A stretch of 64,000 nt of DNA from NCBI GenBank assembly GCA_040954595.2, contig CM082581.2, positions 7,378,001 to 7,442,000 on the forward strand, in the 5' to 3' direction. Under the pieces are notes generated by a model, which did no database searches, was not told where the DNA came from, and saw only the letters and a list, made by a program, of their open reading frames with translations. The translations under genes and the position numbers were made by a program. Below are positions 41,001 to 54,758 of the stretch, in pieces. This DNA is from Balanoglossus misakiensis (lineage: Eukaryota; Hemichordata). The stretch's first letter is position 1. Every line of letters starts with the position of its first letter.

Positions 41001-41980
41001 GATGCATGACGTCAGGTGTTACCCGCGACAGTCAAAAACGATGGCAAAGTTACATGTACATGTACATAAAAGGTTTATGAATTAACATGGTACAATTTGG
41101 CCTTGGAATTGAAACGGTCGGTCCAAGAGATTGAATTCCAATCAGTCTTTCTCCTCCCCCGACACTCCAGCAAATAGAACAAGCATTACTCGCCCACTTA
41201 GTGTTACTGTCTAATATATCTCCATGTTATTTTATTACATGTACTGCATTGTAAGGAATATTGTATTGATGCTCTCTATGATGATTGGCGGGATATGCCA
41301 TAGGTCAGCAAAGCAATCCGTTCCATTCACGAAACATGTTCGTTTGCACGAAATGTGTCACATTTGAGCTATGCCGAGGGAATAAACCACAACATTGTAT
41401 TTCGTAATCAAACACACAGAGCTGTTTCAGTACTTGTTTTTATATTTCCAAGCAAAACAGACAGGTTTTTTTCCGGGAAGCATTCATGTGAACTGACCTA
41501 TTCGCGGTTCAACCATGTAATAAACAGTTTTAATTTTCTTTAGGCCCAAATAGCCCAGATTTCCTACAAATTAATATTTTACAAAACAGTAATTGACTTG
41601 TTAAATGAATTTTTTAAAAACATCTCGTTTTTGGTACCCAGGACACGATCACGAGAATATGTATGATGCTAAAATCGTTCTCTCCCAATAACATCCAATA
41701 GTTTATATTCACTCCAGCCAACTGTGAAAACATGTCGATGAAATAAGGTTCATGTAGTTATGACATAATTAGATTGGCCGTATGATTACTTGTCTTCACG
41801 GGGACAGCTTACTGTTTCATTTTCCCAGTGGGAGTTTCACTTAAATGTGTTACTGATATGTCGCTTCAAAACAAATACTGCCATGCTTAGGTCGACTTAA
41901 ATATGCACAGTAACTTAAAACTTAACTTAAATATATCAGTTCGCTAGTTGATATGGAGAACACTTTGTTTTGTAAACGTT

Positions 41981-42012
41981 GGACGGACGGACAGACAGAC
42001 AGACAGACAGAC
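41981..42012. repeat. GGAC/AGAC tetranucleotide microsatellite
   Basis: Three GGAC-type units are followed by five AGAC units, uninterrupted. Confidence 0.93.
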
Positions 42013-43614
42013 GCAAGTTATCATTCTCCATTACAATATCTGGAAACTACCTATCATAAATGGTCACTGGTCGAAAATTGAACGATTATCATTGTTATTT
42101 AAATATACAGTCAAGCGTCATGAAGATCATGCCAATCACGATCAGTAGGGAGCATTTTCTAAAAGCCCTTCAGAATATACGTGCGCATATCTACTGCAGT
42201 GAGAACATGCCCCCAAAAAGAAATCAACTGGTTTCTATTACACCGATGGTTTGTATTTCCTTTGATCTAGGCTTTAGAATCCAATTAGGCGAGTGTAACA
42301 TTTACAAGGCTTGTTAAGAAAGAGTGCTGATTGAATCGAGCATTATCCACGTGCAATAGCTCTGTATACGGAGTGCTATACTTTAGTGTGACAGATGGTC
42401 GTTCTTTTTCAAAGTCTATCTGAACTGTTTTTGTACTATAAAGTATCATACCGTCGGTTTCATTGTTGGTGGGTATTCTATGTCAGCTCAAACCTTCCGT
42501 ACAGAGCATTCATAGGTGTACATTACGGGCCTATGGTCGACCTACATGTACCTATGTAGATATATTTATATTGATTCACCACAGAGGTCAAGCAAAGATG
42601 CCAATATAGTACCTGTACTTAAAAACACAACTAAGAACGCCACATTTCGTTGACAGTCGAAGGTCAAACTCACCCCAATGCAATCGATACTCGGTCACAT
42701 TGAACTTCGAGTATAATTGGATTTTTGGAACACGACACCAATAGAAAGCGAGTAGTCAACGATCAAATGGAAATAAAATTGCTGAGACGAAAGCACCCGA
42801 CAATTTCTACAGGGACAATAAAACAGGGGATGCAATCAGTGTTTGCGTAGAATGTTCCTCCCCAAGAGAATTGCCGTACCTGTGTGACAAAAACACGCAG
42901 TGTTTACACTCCCTGTTTGTTGGGTGGAAACTACACGCAATTCCAGCGCAGCTAGTTCGTTGTTAGGAGATGTGCATATCTGACGCGGTATCTGCAAAAT
43001 ATGATTTGACAGGCCGGGAACTTGTTTTCAAGGTTGCTGAAGCTTAAAAGCATGTTTTATACTGATGTGTATTTGCGCACAAACACATCGAACCGTTTGC
43101 TATAATATATGGTTCGTTTCAGCCGAGGTATAGTTGCTGTTATCACGCAGAAAGAATATGACAGTAAAGGCACAATTATAATAGCCTATCGGACAACTGG
43201 AGCATTCGCACCATTTCCCGATCAATATACATATATAGTGTCCTTTACCGAGTCAGTTCGAATACACCTGCACGACCGTTTATGCTCAGTTCTAGTAACC
43301 GAAACATGACATTTTCATTCTATCTCGGGGAAATTGAAGGTAATGCCTTCGATTGTATTGGCAACGTCGACTTGGAACACAAATAACTTGACGTTAACCG
43401 TCAGTCGATCGATATGAACATCATCAGAACAGCAATGAAATCCGAAATAATCGTTTGATTGTCATTTTCCGAGTGGCTGAAGTCGTCAAATTTGTCACGC
43501 AATGGAATTCAATTTTATGGGCATCATTTCACGACATGTTTGACGTTGTTTGAACACTCGTTGCATATATTAGCCTTGATACTTTCAATCGTTCACTGCG
43601 TGGTTTTATATATG

Positions 43615-43697
43615 TCATTCATCCATCCATTGTTTCATTCATTCATTCGTTCGATCGGTCGTTCTTTCACTCATTCTCACGTTCATTCATTCATTCA
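43615..43697. repeat. Degenerate ATTC/ATCC tetranucleotide repeat
   Basis: Repeated CATTC, CATCC, GTTC and CATT units over about 80 bases, with point changes between units. An old, decayed tetranucleotide microsatellite. Confidence 0.85.
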
Positions 43698-46156
43698 AAG
43701 TCGAACAACTACCGCGCCCTTTCATGGCACATATAAGATGAAATCATTTCTCTGAAGGCGAGTCGTGAGGAAACACGGATTGAAACTGCCCATATACATG
43801 TACATGTCTTGCATAAAAAAATGATGCAACTTGACTTGGATATGTGAGGACTCCCTGCGTTTGGAAAATGCCACGAGCGGCAAATGTATATGCTGACGTA
43901 AGTGAAACATAAATCTTGAATTAGGGAAGTGGGACAGCGCAACCATATCCAGTTCTTTACGGAGAGCTCCCGACGATCGATATCGTCGGTTAGAAAACCC
44001 GTCTCGCTCGAACCGTCCACGGTTGTTTCGAAAAGCGCGACACTGATCGCTGTCACCGAGCAGACAACCTGTTGCCAAAGCTCTGTCAACCGAACACGAT
44101 ACCTGAATAATGTCTATTTGCTCAGGGATGAAGCACGAGATTGAGGAGTTATTATATGTCAATTACTCCGCCATGCCCACGTACATTGTATACTGACGCC
44201 AGGACCGACCTATGTTGACGCTCTGAGCTGGTGCGACTCATGTTTGTTAATAATTTGTCGTGTGTCGTCAGGCCGCCCTGTATACCTACAAATGTTTGCG
44301 CATGACATTAACATGTAAGTGAGACGCTTACAAGCGTAATCATGATATGGGCGTGCTCTTAAAAGATGTCAAGGCCAATAATTAACACCCCGTCCGTTTG
44401 GTCATATAAATATTGAATACCACGTGTTCTTTGTTATTTTTGACGCTGGTATACACTCAGTTAAAATCAACAGATTGTTAATTCAACATGAAACGACTTG
44501 CAATCCTACCACATCTCAATGTCCTCGAGTATGCGCAGGTTTTGTTTCACCTTCGACAATGCTGACATGATAATCCATGTATCACGAAAAGGCGATATAG
44601 GCGATTTTCATTTCATATCACTGACTGGACCCGAACCCACACTCTTCCGACATTGCCATTTAGTCACTGGACGTCTGCGCACAAAACCACTCGGCGATGT
44701 GATAAATACGCGAATAATTAAGTGAAAAAATTGCAGAGTTGAAATTGTTGTGAATGGTTCGACCACTGTTTCCGGATGGTTTTCGATAGGAGAGTGCAAA
44801 ACCGAGAAATGTATTACTGTTGCCAATTTGAGTATCCGGAAGGCGAAAGGACGCATGTGTTGACATTTCCTTTTTGATTATGTCAATTTCAAAATGCCGG
44901 ACAGTTTAGACTAATAACCATGGCAACCTGAACGTACAGCCGCAGCTTAAGACACCGGGCAATCGCAAAGAAACTCACACAATGGAGTAGGAATATTTTT
45001 AGCTCAAAAATGTCAATATCGTCAATAGCGTAAATTGAATAGTCAGTTTTGAAAAGGAATATATCTCATAATAAACCTCGATTATGTACAACAAAGAGCA
45101 TTTAATCGACTCATTGTATTATCGACTGGACACAGTTTTTTGACAAAACTGGGCTAACAAAAGAAACACTGCGTTGACTTGTATAGATCCCATAACTAAG
45201 CAAACATGCAATTCAGGAGATACAATGGCTTCAGTTCAAGTCATCTTGTCTTTTTGGATTAATGTCGTTTAAGCTGTGAAAGGCAAACAATTTTCTCTCT
45301 GCTGCGTTATGAAGGGATAAAATAGTGCTACATGTACTTTTAACCGTATCCTATTACCTGTAATTTAATTAACTATAGTTTGATTATGAGGACAAATACA
45401 ACTCGTGCAATTACACAAGAAGGACCACAGGGATCACTTACACACGTGGATGGCGATTTATGACTGTTGCAAAGGCTTCAAGCACAAGAGCTAACGACAA
45501 AAGATTCAGCAGGCTATCTATACTTGATTTCTTGCCATAAAGGTATTAAAAGAGGCCCCGTGCGCTTATCAAATCAATCTACTGTCCAGGAGAAACAACT
45601 GGCAAACTGTAATTCGCAACATTAACCCGTCTCAAAGACGTAACACGCTTATCAGAGTGCATTCACGTTCGTAAAACGAGGTCAAGAGAATGTCAAAGAA
45701 GATGTCGTCTACAATTTGCTCCGATTAGAGTTTGGAACGCGTTGGTTAACCAGCTGGTATCAAATACGCAATTTTAGTATTATTTCATGGATGTCATCCG
45801 CCTGGAATAACGCACATGCCCTGTATACAATTCGTTATGAAGATTATGAATACACGTTGCTATTGTGACGGTTCCGTGTAAAGACTAAAGGCCCTATGTG
45901 GTCGCTTAGAAATGAGTGTATAATGCCCCTTGCGATGGTTTTTCAGAAATTCAGTTCACTTATCCGGTTTTAATTGAAAAATTGGTTCTGTCATTGTATC
46001 CAACTCAGTGATATCTGTTCATGTGAAAGTGTTTGACAATGTTTCTAAATCTGCTTATTAAAATATTTCTTTTTAAAAAATGAACCTATTTGAATACAAA
46101 TGCAGAGAGAACAACACTGGGAATGGGGCATGGAAAGCAGTCAATCGGATTAATAC

Positions 46157-46175
46157 CTCTTTCTCTCTCTCTCTC
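46157..46175. repeat. Short CT microsatellite
   Basis: About eight CT units with one interruption. Nothing around it suggests a gene. Confidence 0.8.
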
Positions 46176-49100
46176 GAATGTTATCCCAATTCGCCCTGTT
46201 GGACTGTTTGTGTATTTGATTTTGGGATCTTTTTTTGCCTGACGTGCGTCATTAGTACCGGGACTGCTCTAAAATGAATATCCGCTGGCAGATGTATCTT
46301 ATCTTCGCCGATCGGATCGCTCAGGAAGGCCCCCATTGTCCAAGGGCAAGATATCAGACGCTTCACAAAATTAACTTCGATAGCTGGTGAATGTTTTTTT
46401 TTCTCTCTTACGGCGAGGAAATATTTATTCCGATAACAGTGACGCATCATTTAAGATACTCAAGTCGTACCTGCTGAGAATTTATCGACAGCTTCAAAGC
46501 GGACTAACACATGGATTTGTTTTTACAATCACTCCCATTGTACATGTAAGTAGGCCAGGAAGTCTTTATTCTGAATCGTGTTTGAGCCCATAGGTGTTAA
46601 AGTACTAGCGTATGCTTTTATAGTTGATTTATTTTCATCTTTAATGTCAAATGATCATAAAACAAATATGGATTTTCTACAGTCGTACAACACGTATGCC
46701 GGTGACAATAATAATTTAATCTAATATCTAAACTTATGGAAGCAATGACCTAAAAACCTAAATAATCGTTAAAAAGGGCCACGCCCTTTTATAAATGCGG
46801 GTTTATGGAAAGGGCTGACCAAACAAGACATTCTTGGGGAGTATGATACTCTGGTCCCAGTATTCTCACTATTTTAATGTATTTCCGACCCGTGTGTACA
46901 TAAAAAACCTACATATAACATTTATGAGCATATGCAGCTCCTGAGCTGGCACACGTGTCCGGATAGCACTAAGAACTCGTACTGTGTCCAGGAAAGCAAG
47001 CTTGTCCGAAGGGTCGTACTTGTACTGACGAAGTGTCCACGTTGTATCAGTTGACGCAAAGTCCCTAAAAAGGGGCTTTGGTTGACGTCATGAAAATAAC
47101 TGCACGCGGATATAAAGACGCTGGTTTTGATAAATGTGTATTTTTTATGCCAGGACGCCATGCAGGCAAACATGGTATTACACGTATGGGGATATTGGGG
47201 TTAAGTGCATTTGGTGTGAAGGTTTGTCGTTTCACTTAACCGGAGAAGCATATGTAATTTTCACGTCAATTGGAACTTCAGAGCATGTGCCCTAAAGGGT
47301 CACATGATTATAGTTTACCCTACTGCTGCATGTAAGTGTTAGTCACTAAACCCCTACCCCACATGGGAATCTTGATGGTTCGGACAGTTGTCGGAGGGAC
47401 ATACCCTTTGCTTATTTCCAGATACACTGTTATTTGTGATGGCAGTGCTGGTGCCTGCCATGTTGCCATCCAGCTGTCCACATTAATTCTGCATGATTCA
47501 CACATCATTACATGGTCCCTCCAATCACACGTGATGCAACCAGTATACTGGCACCGGTCACCTGACGTCATAAACACATCATTTTTCAACTCAAGTACAG
47601 TCTGGTGCCAGTACTGCTACCGTTTGCTACCTGATGCCATCGAAGAATTGGTCTCCAATTCAGAGCTCGATGCGGAAATGCAATCTGGTTATCTACAGTG
47701 TTCGCATGTGTATCCATATATCAGCCTGACGTCAGCACACCTGTCTGTTACTTAAGGCCACCTATTTCATCTGATGACCGTACATTGCTGCCTTTAGAGC
47801 CTCCCTGAACGTCAAAATACTCAAGGCGCCCAGACCCTTATACATTCAACGGTGATGACTAGTTAATAAGTTGAAGGTTAAAATAAAGTCGTGATCAATA
47901 AATAGCGTGAAACCATGGAATGTTTTGAGACTTTCAGATGTTGTACTCTATAAAAACAACTTGATTATTGTTGAATAATATGAGCTTATGTTTGCATAAC
48001 CCAGATATTTTCCCACTTGATGCATAGTACATGTATGTGATCTTTTTTACTTAATAAAGAAAGACTTGCTGTGGGCAAAACGCTTGTTGTTTACCCATGA
48101 GTAAACACAATCTCAGAGGTGCCCCCGGGCACTGTACTTGCCAGTTTAAGGTGTACAAGTATGCACTCAGTAAGCTCCAACTTCAGTTCCAATATTTAAG
48201 TTTTAAATCGAATCTATCTTGTCAACATGGTTACTGGGGAGTGTGTGTGTCTTCAGGCAGACGATGACTGTAGACTACACGATCGGAGAGCCGTATGTTT
48301 CCATTGGTTCATATAGAACGCATTGCACTGAATTGAAAGGTTAGAGTTCTGGGCTGTTCTGACCTGCTTATAGTGTACGAAATGCGTCTAATTGGGAGAA
48401 ATGGGACTATAAACTTCTAGGGGGACCCCAGGGATTCCACCCGACTTGATGGTTCTCTAGGGGAAATGTTAACAACACAGGAGACATGGTTTGGCAAAGA
48501 ACGAAGACTGGCGTGATACACGTTTAGGTTTCCCTTTTTTGAGTATGTCGTGAAATTAAGCTTCTCGCGCCTATTCCCCTTGCAGGCCTATAGGGGAAAA
48601 TCTGCATATGTTGCATATATCTGAAAGGGTTAAAGGTATACCTAGAGATGAACAATTTATTGGCACTGTTTACATTAGTGTCGTGCGACCGAAAGTTGGA
48701 AGAATCAGTACACGACTATCTGAGCATTTCCTGGGGGAACCGTTCGCCAATATTCCGGCTTTATAGTATTTTGAAGATGGGTGTTACTTATTTTAATAAT
48801 CAAGAAATGATTCGCCTGAAAAAGATTATTTCATATCATGGAACATAATCTGCATATTTTTACACTAATCCTCTACAAGATCCGAATATCCGGATTAACG
48901 TCTCCGAAGCAAAGTCTGATGACTGATAATAATTACAGGAAGATGTTTTGGAGAAATACTGTTTACAAGATTGGAAATAACCAAATCTGGTTAGCTATAT
49001 TGATTTGCAATACTCTCAACTGAGATGTTATGTAAACTGAGACCAATAACATCGGGTGATAGACAAACCCGTCTGAAGACTGAGATTTTACAAAAAAGCC

Positions 49101-49334
49101 ACAAACAGACAGGAGCAGACATCCAAAAACATGCATCTTGTTGACATATTCATGTAAATAGCCTAGATACACAGTCCTGTGTGTTTATGTTTTCGTTGGC
49201 CGATGACAGATTCTTGTTTGTCTCGTGAAGGTCGAATCGATTGATTCAGACATTCTTGCATAATTAACAATCAAGAATTGAAAACGCAAAATACCTTTTC
49301 TGAAATTGATTATTCAGACACGATATAATCTAAC

Positions 49335-49380
49335 ATGACACTGGCAAATACTCCCACGTGGGAATATTTGCCAGTGTCAT
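49335..49380. repeat. 46-bp near-perfect palindrome centred on CACGTG
   Basis: Each half is 23 bases and 22 of 23 positions pair, with no spacer. The outer arms read ATGACACTGGCAAATA and its complement, and the centre is TCCCACGTGGGA. The single mismatch is at 49351/49364. Chance does not explain this length. It could be a cruciform-forming site, a very small foldback element, or a dimeric site for a bHLH-type factor that binds the CACGTG E-box. Confidence 0.9.
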
Positions 49381-52300
49381 TATAGGCTTACGATTTTATC
49401 TAGTACTTTTTATTGAGTGAAGATAACAAAACCATTCATGGAAAAACATACTTGATTCTACTTCGAGTGTCAATTACTCATCAGAACAAAACGGCCGTTT
49501 CTAGTTTAGCGAAATGCGTATCTTTTGAACCAAAATTGCATTGTTATGCTTAGAATTTTACTCGTACATGTATAGTCCTTTGATCCGCAATGATATCGCC
49601 AGCGGCCTCGAACAAAACAGACAACGGCAGCGAACCATGTAAATGTTATAAGATAATAAATACGCCTACAATATTCTAATGTTTAACATTGAAATAATCT
49701 ACCTTAATAGCTGTATAAGGTGTTTTGACAGCCTTCATTTCCTTTGACTGATAACATGATTTGCCTTAAAAGTCCCTTTGTCTAGTTTCTATTCACTCCA
49801 ATTATGTCTTCAGGAATGTTAGCATAAATGGAAATATTTGAAGGACGTTCATGTTATTCGGGAATACATGTCCCCGAGGAATATTCTACAATGTAACGTT
49901 CTGGGGCGAAATTATCCCGTGAGAGATGTCTACTTAAACTTTAAGTGCACCTTCGGGCTTTTCAGAAACATGAAAGTCCTCTAACCCTTCCATTTGTACT
50001 TTATTCAAACTTAATTAGCGTGATCGTGAACTATGAAGAAACCTCAGTGTTCATATCTATTAGTGACACTACAGTATTTTATTTTAAAAAATACCAAACC
50101 ACACTTTCCCACGCAGCAGAATATGACAGCCATTTTACATTTCACAAATAGGGATTATATTTAGTACGAAATGTCGCCCTTTTCCTCAAAATATTCGCGG
50201 TGACTTTCGCGAAGTATCTTTGGGTATTACTAGTAATAGCGGGGTATGACCAACGTTTAGTATCTTTATCGAGTGCGTGCTACCAGCGGTACTTTACAGA
50301 TAAGACACTGGATGCAATGCGATCGTTCAATTAATATTCAATGGATCTCATCCCTGACGTGAGCAGCACTTAAATACATATCTGCGATTGAGTGCATGTT
50401 TGGTTGAAGGCTTTCGGGCGCGTGTTATAGGTGTTATTTTGAGCATACGGTTCTCCGGATGGTTTAAATGGCATGAATGAATTAGCGTCCCGTCTGTCTT
50501 AATAGCGATTTAATGCACGCGAAATCCTCTCTAGCACCGTGTCAGGATTTTTAAATACCACTTAAGCGGTTGTTGACTTGTTTCAGCCAACAGTATCACG
50601 ACTTAGCTTCCGATTAGCCGGAGATAAAATTTTGCAAGTGCGATTGCTCTTAAATGAAAAAGGGGTACGAATGATTTGTTTTTCTGCGCACTTCAGCTCA
50701 AAGTCGTACATGGTGACCTGACTTTGAGGGACTATGGCTGATGAGATTATTTTTAGTTGGCTTCTTACCGCCAGTAAGACTATCTTCGTTCTCGCGACCT
50801 TGAGGAACGAGAAAACAGCATCTCTAATATAAACAGCATCGATTCCGCCCAACGAACACGAGTATAGAATGGCTTAAGCGGATGTACGACTTCATCGCTT
50901 TAAATTATTTCACAGTAAGGCGATGTCTACCGTGATATTTTATTCCCCCACTCCCTTCGGAGTACTGAGTGCATCACGCAAGCTTAACAGAAGGTATACG
51001 TGAAACATGGTGTACAGCTTTAGTTTGCGCCCGTGGACAATTACGTCAGACGTTGTTTGTGAAACAAATTGTGACAAACAAATTGCAGTCGACAGGTTGG
51101 TTTGTTAATGAAAGCAGGGGACGACCAGATGTATGACCTGCGCGCATCAATTACATGTAGATATATATAGTGCAACACCTGGTTTGTAGGAAAAAAGTCA
51201 TCTTCCCCAGTGTGCGTACACGAAATTCAGAACCACGGTGTACGATAGGTATCCAGATTGACTTGATCGGTGACGTCATTGAACCAGATAATATGCCGAC
51301 GCTGACGTGGTCTACATGCTCAGACAAGCTCCAACATTAAAAACATTTTAAAGGCACCTTTTTTGCCGTCACATTCTCCGTAAGGCTACCGATGAAATTA
51401 CGCCCAATTACACGGCATTCTGATCTGATCAACGTCTGCTTTGTTTATCGCCCGGCAAGGTCACCCCGTTTCTCGTATATACATGTACTGTAGTCACTGC
51501 CGATGGCCGTTGGAAAGTGTAAAAATAGGTTACACAATTACTCAAACGTCTATATTTGTTTCCGTATTAATTTTTTGTAAGACTAAGCAGGTAGAATGTG
51601 TTACAGATGACAATTTTCCTGTTTTATGTTATGGGTATACATGATATGAATAAACAGTGATAGTGCCCAACACCAAATCGAGGCAACGTCCTTGCGCCCA
51701 ATCTGATCGCAAAGCATATTTTGACGCATATGGTAGCGTCGTTCAAAAAATAATAAATAAAAAATCGTGAGAGGACCAACAGGATTAAGCTCTATGCTGG
51801 CTTCAACGAATCGAAAGGTCCGTGAAAGATTAACTTTCGAAAGTACAGCATATTGTGGTCTTCTGATTCAAATTTACCCTTTATATCCGTAAAGGCACAT
51901 GTAGGTCAAGCGACGTGCTTCCGGAACATGCATTCTTGAGCAACGCCACTAAATGGATAAGTTTCCTTCGTTCTCCTTTCCAGAGAATTCTGAGAAATTG
52001 CTCTGTTAAAAATAACTATATATACATTTACAAACAAGGCTGCAGTGGAACTAGACCATTTCTACTACCACAATAAAATTTCACCAGACTCAAACACTAA
52101 TGCGCTTTTAATCAAAATCGCTGTCGTCGCGACGGCACCCCATTTGCTCCATTCACATGCCGCCCGATGACAAATTCAAATTAATTGGCTCTTGCATACA
52201 CGAGGTATAAGATCACGCACCGCGCCGATGTACGCTTCAATACCTTGGAAATCTCGCTTTACAGTTTGCAGATTGGAAGTAAATTGTACAAAAGGAAAAG

Positions 52301-54659
52301 CCATTGTCGGGATGAATTAAGGGACAAATGGCTTGCAGGCGCACGGAACAGAATCAATATTAGCCTTAGATCACTCATTGTTTAAGTACACATTACTTAC
52401 TCGCTCGTATATCTTTACATGACGATTTATACAGCCATACTTGCGCAGGATATTGAGCCTTTCAGATGCAAATAATGAACATCTAACAGATAATTGTAAA
52501 TACCAGCATCAATTGTTATCAATAGAGACTGAGTTACAGCGATTATGACGGAGTGGTCCCTGGATTTGGTCGTTTCAATTTACTGTCAGTGGAAGAGGGC
52601 AGTAGTTGGCACATGTTTAATCATAATTGATTATTCCTATGGAAGCATCTTCTCAAGAGAGAAATAAATTATGCAATACATGAAAACTCTCATACATCTG
52701 ACAAGATTAATAATCCTGAATCAATTTAGAGAGGTTTGTATGATATGAAAGTCACGTAGCTAATGTAATTTAATTCTTAAGTTTTCATTTTTTTTTTAAA
52801 TGTAGAAGTAATGAATTTTTGTCAAGACTATTTCGGTCTCCACTTTTGGAGATTGAAGTAAAGAATACGTCATGCAGCACAACTGACGTCTGTGGGGTTT
52901 ACCCTCCACGGTACGAAGATCAAAGGAAGGTCATTTTGCGGAGTCACGGAGGCGAAGCTCACGTGCTTCTCTTTTGCGTCACGTCTCCCTCGCTTGAAAG
53001 TTTCGCAACCTCTTAATATGTTTCACATGGCGCAACAAATTGACTTCTATGAACATCAGTGGGACCGACACAATTGCGATGTGATTCTTTGCGTTATCAA
53101 CAGGATATTAATATATTAATGTCGCACAGTGATGAATCGCAAGGGTTATACTAATATTACGACCGGTAATAGTGATCGCACAAATCTTTGTCTATCCACC
53201 TATATCAAATCTTAAAGCGCCATGGATTTACACACGACTACATTGTAAGAGATATGCCTTGAAATGTTACGACAGATGCCTGATATCATATCCACGTTTC
53301 GTGCATTCAATCGGGCATCGACTTACAAAAGGGCGAGAAATATTGGACCTACGACTCGATTTCGGAGTATGTTCACAATCGTTCATCACAGATGAGCGAT
53401 TTCGACAAATATTTGCAATATCCATGCGCACACTGAGACGGCAGACCCTGCAGAAACATATTCCAGTTCACGAATAGGTCGCGGGGGTTATGTAACATAC
53501 GGATTAGGATCCGCCGGACAAGGATCAAAAATTTTCGGATATAAAGCGGTGTATATATAACCTAGGGTGTTTTGTTGAAAACATTTCCAGAGAGTTAAAT
53601 GTGCTTCCTGTACAACGTATTGTGCAGGTGATTGTTAATTTATCGTTGTAGGTTATCTCAAGTTTCGTTGTAATAGCCGTATACTTAGATGGATCTAATC
53701 GCTGACCGCTGGCAAGGCTTGACATTTACTCGATGTGTATATTGTAACATTTTCCTCATGCCGCCACTTTGTCATATTTACTCCAACAAACACCAGGAAT
53801 TCTTTCCAATTATTTTGTTTCAAATCTGGCGTATCATTGTCTGACCTGCGAGATTCAAGTGTCACTGTGATTAAGTTTTCAACAGGAACCCCCTTGCGCC
53901 ACTCAAAAGGTCGTAATAACTTGTCTGCGTCATACACTGTGAGAAAAGCGTTGAATTTAGACTATTGCAAACCACAGAGTGAAAAATTCAATAAGTGTTT
54001 TCTTTTCCTGCATGCCTTTATTTCGGATTGTTTTATCTTGGGTGTATTTCATTTCGCGTTAAGGTTGTCTTCACTTGGGTGATATAAACCAGACTGGGTC
54101 TGTTGGGCAGGAAATCCATTGATATTAAACATTCATGAGATGCAGCCAGACGCTGCTTGCGTTCCACCTATTTGCATAATTGCCAAATTGCAAAAAAAAA
54201 AAACCGGGGACATGTTCGCAAATAAGACCAGTCTGTGTTTTTTTTAAACCACAGTTGTGGCCACAATCGTTTTGACTCTGTTTTATCTACTTGTGTTTCA
54301 TGAGTTTTGAAACCACTATAGACAGTGTTTCCAACTGACATTCAATCAATCAATAGATCTCTCAATCACCATCACCAAAGCAATACTCGAAATGTTAACG
54401 TCAAGTGAAACACTCTCGCTGGATTTTAAATGCGTTCCAAGTATTCATCCCTTGAGATTACAAAAGAGGCCCGTATGCCTGGTAATTACACAATAAGACA
54501 TGCGATGAACATATGCAATTTCGAAAACAACACGAATACAAAGATTTCGCTTCATTATGTACGCGTGAAACGATTACCAAGTAATTAGTGTAATACAAGT
54601 CCAGACAGGGGACAATTAACTACATCTATATACATGTACATGTATTTAGAATTTCATTT

Positions 54660-54758
54660 CAGCGTGCTAATTGATGTGGAGCTCGAGGTTGATTAGCAGC
54701 TATTAATAACAATCCAAATGGTCACCTCAGCGTGCTAATTAATGTGGAGTTGATTAGC
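54660..54758. repeat. Imperfect direct duplication carrying homeodomain-like sites
   Basis: The 22-base block at 54660-54681 recurs at 54728-54749 with one change. In both copies it is followed by TTGATTAGC, directly in the second and after seven extra bases in the first. Each copy holds a CTAATTR core and a GATTAG core, the kinds of sites bound by homeodomain proteins. The duplication is seen directly; the regulatory role is inference. Confidence 0.75.

Larger units (their letters stand above)
38061..49334. other. Gene-free stretch upstream of the receptor gene
   Basis: Nothing with recognisable protein similarity. Distal promoter or enhancer DNA of the receptor could lie here, but no motif allows it to be placed. 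Two overlapping open frames at 43709-44162 and one at 47336-47755 (GTG start) are unassigned and probably chance. Confidence 0.55.

Noticed and set aside
44740-44775. GGTTCGACCA resembling a tRNA B box
   Set aside because: No acceptor stem, A box or cloverleaf can be drawn around it.
47320-47755. Overlapping frames with a Cys-rich minus-strand peptide, possibly a zinc finger or transposon relic
   Set aside because: Cysteine spacing fits no zinc-finger family I know, the plus frame starts with GTG, and no other transposon feature is present.
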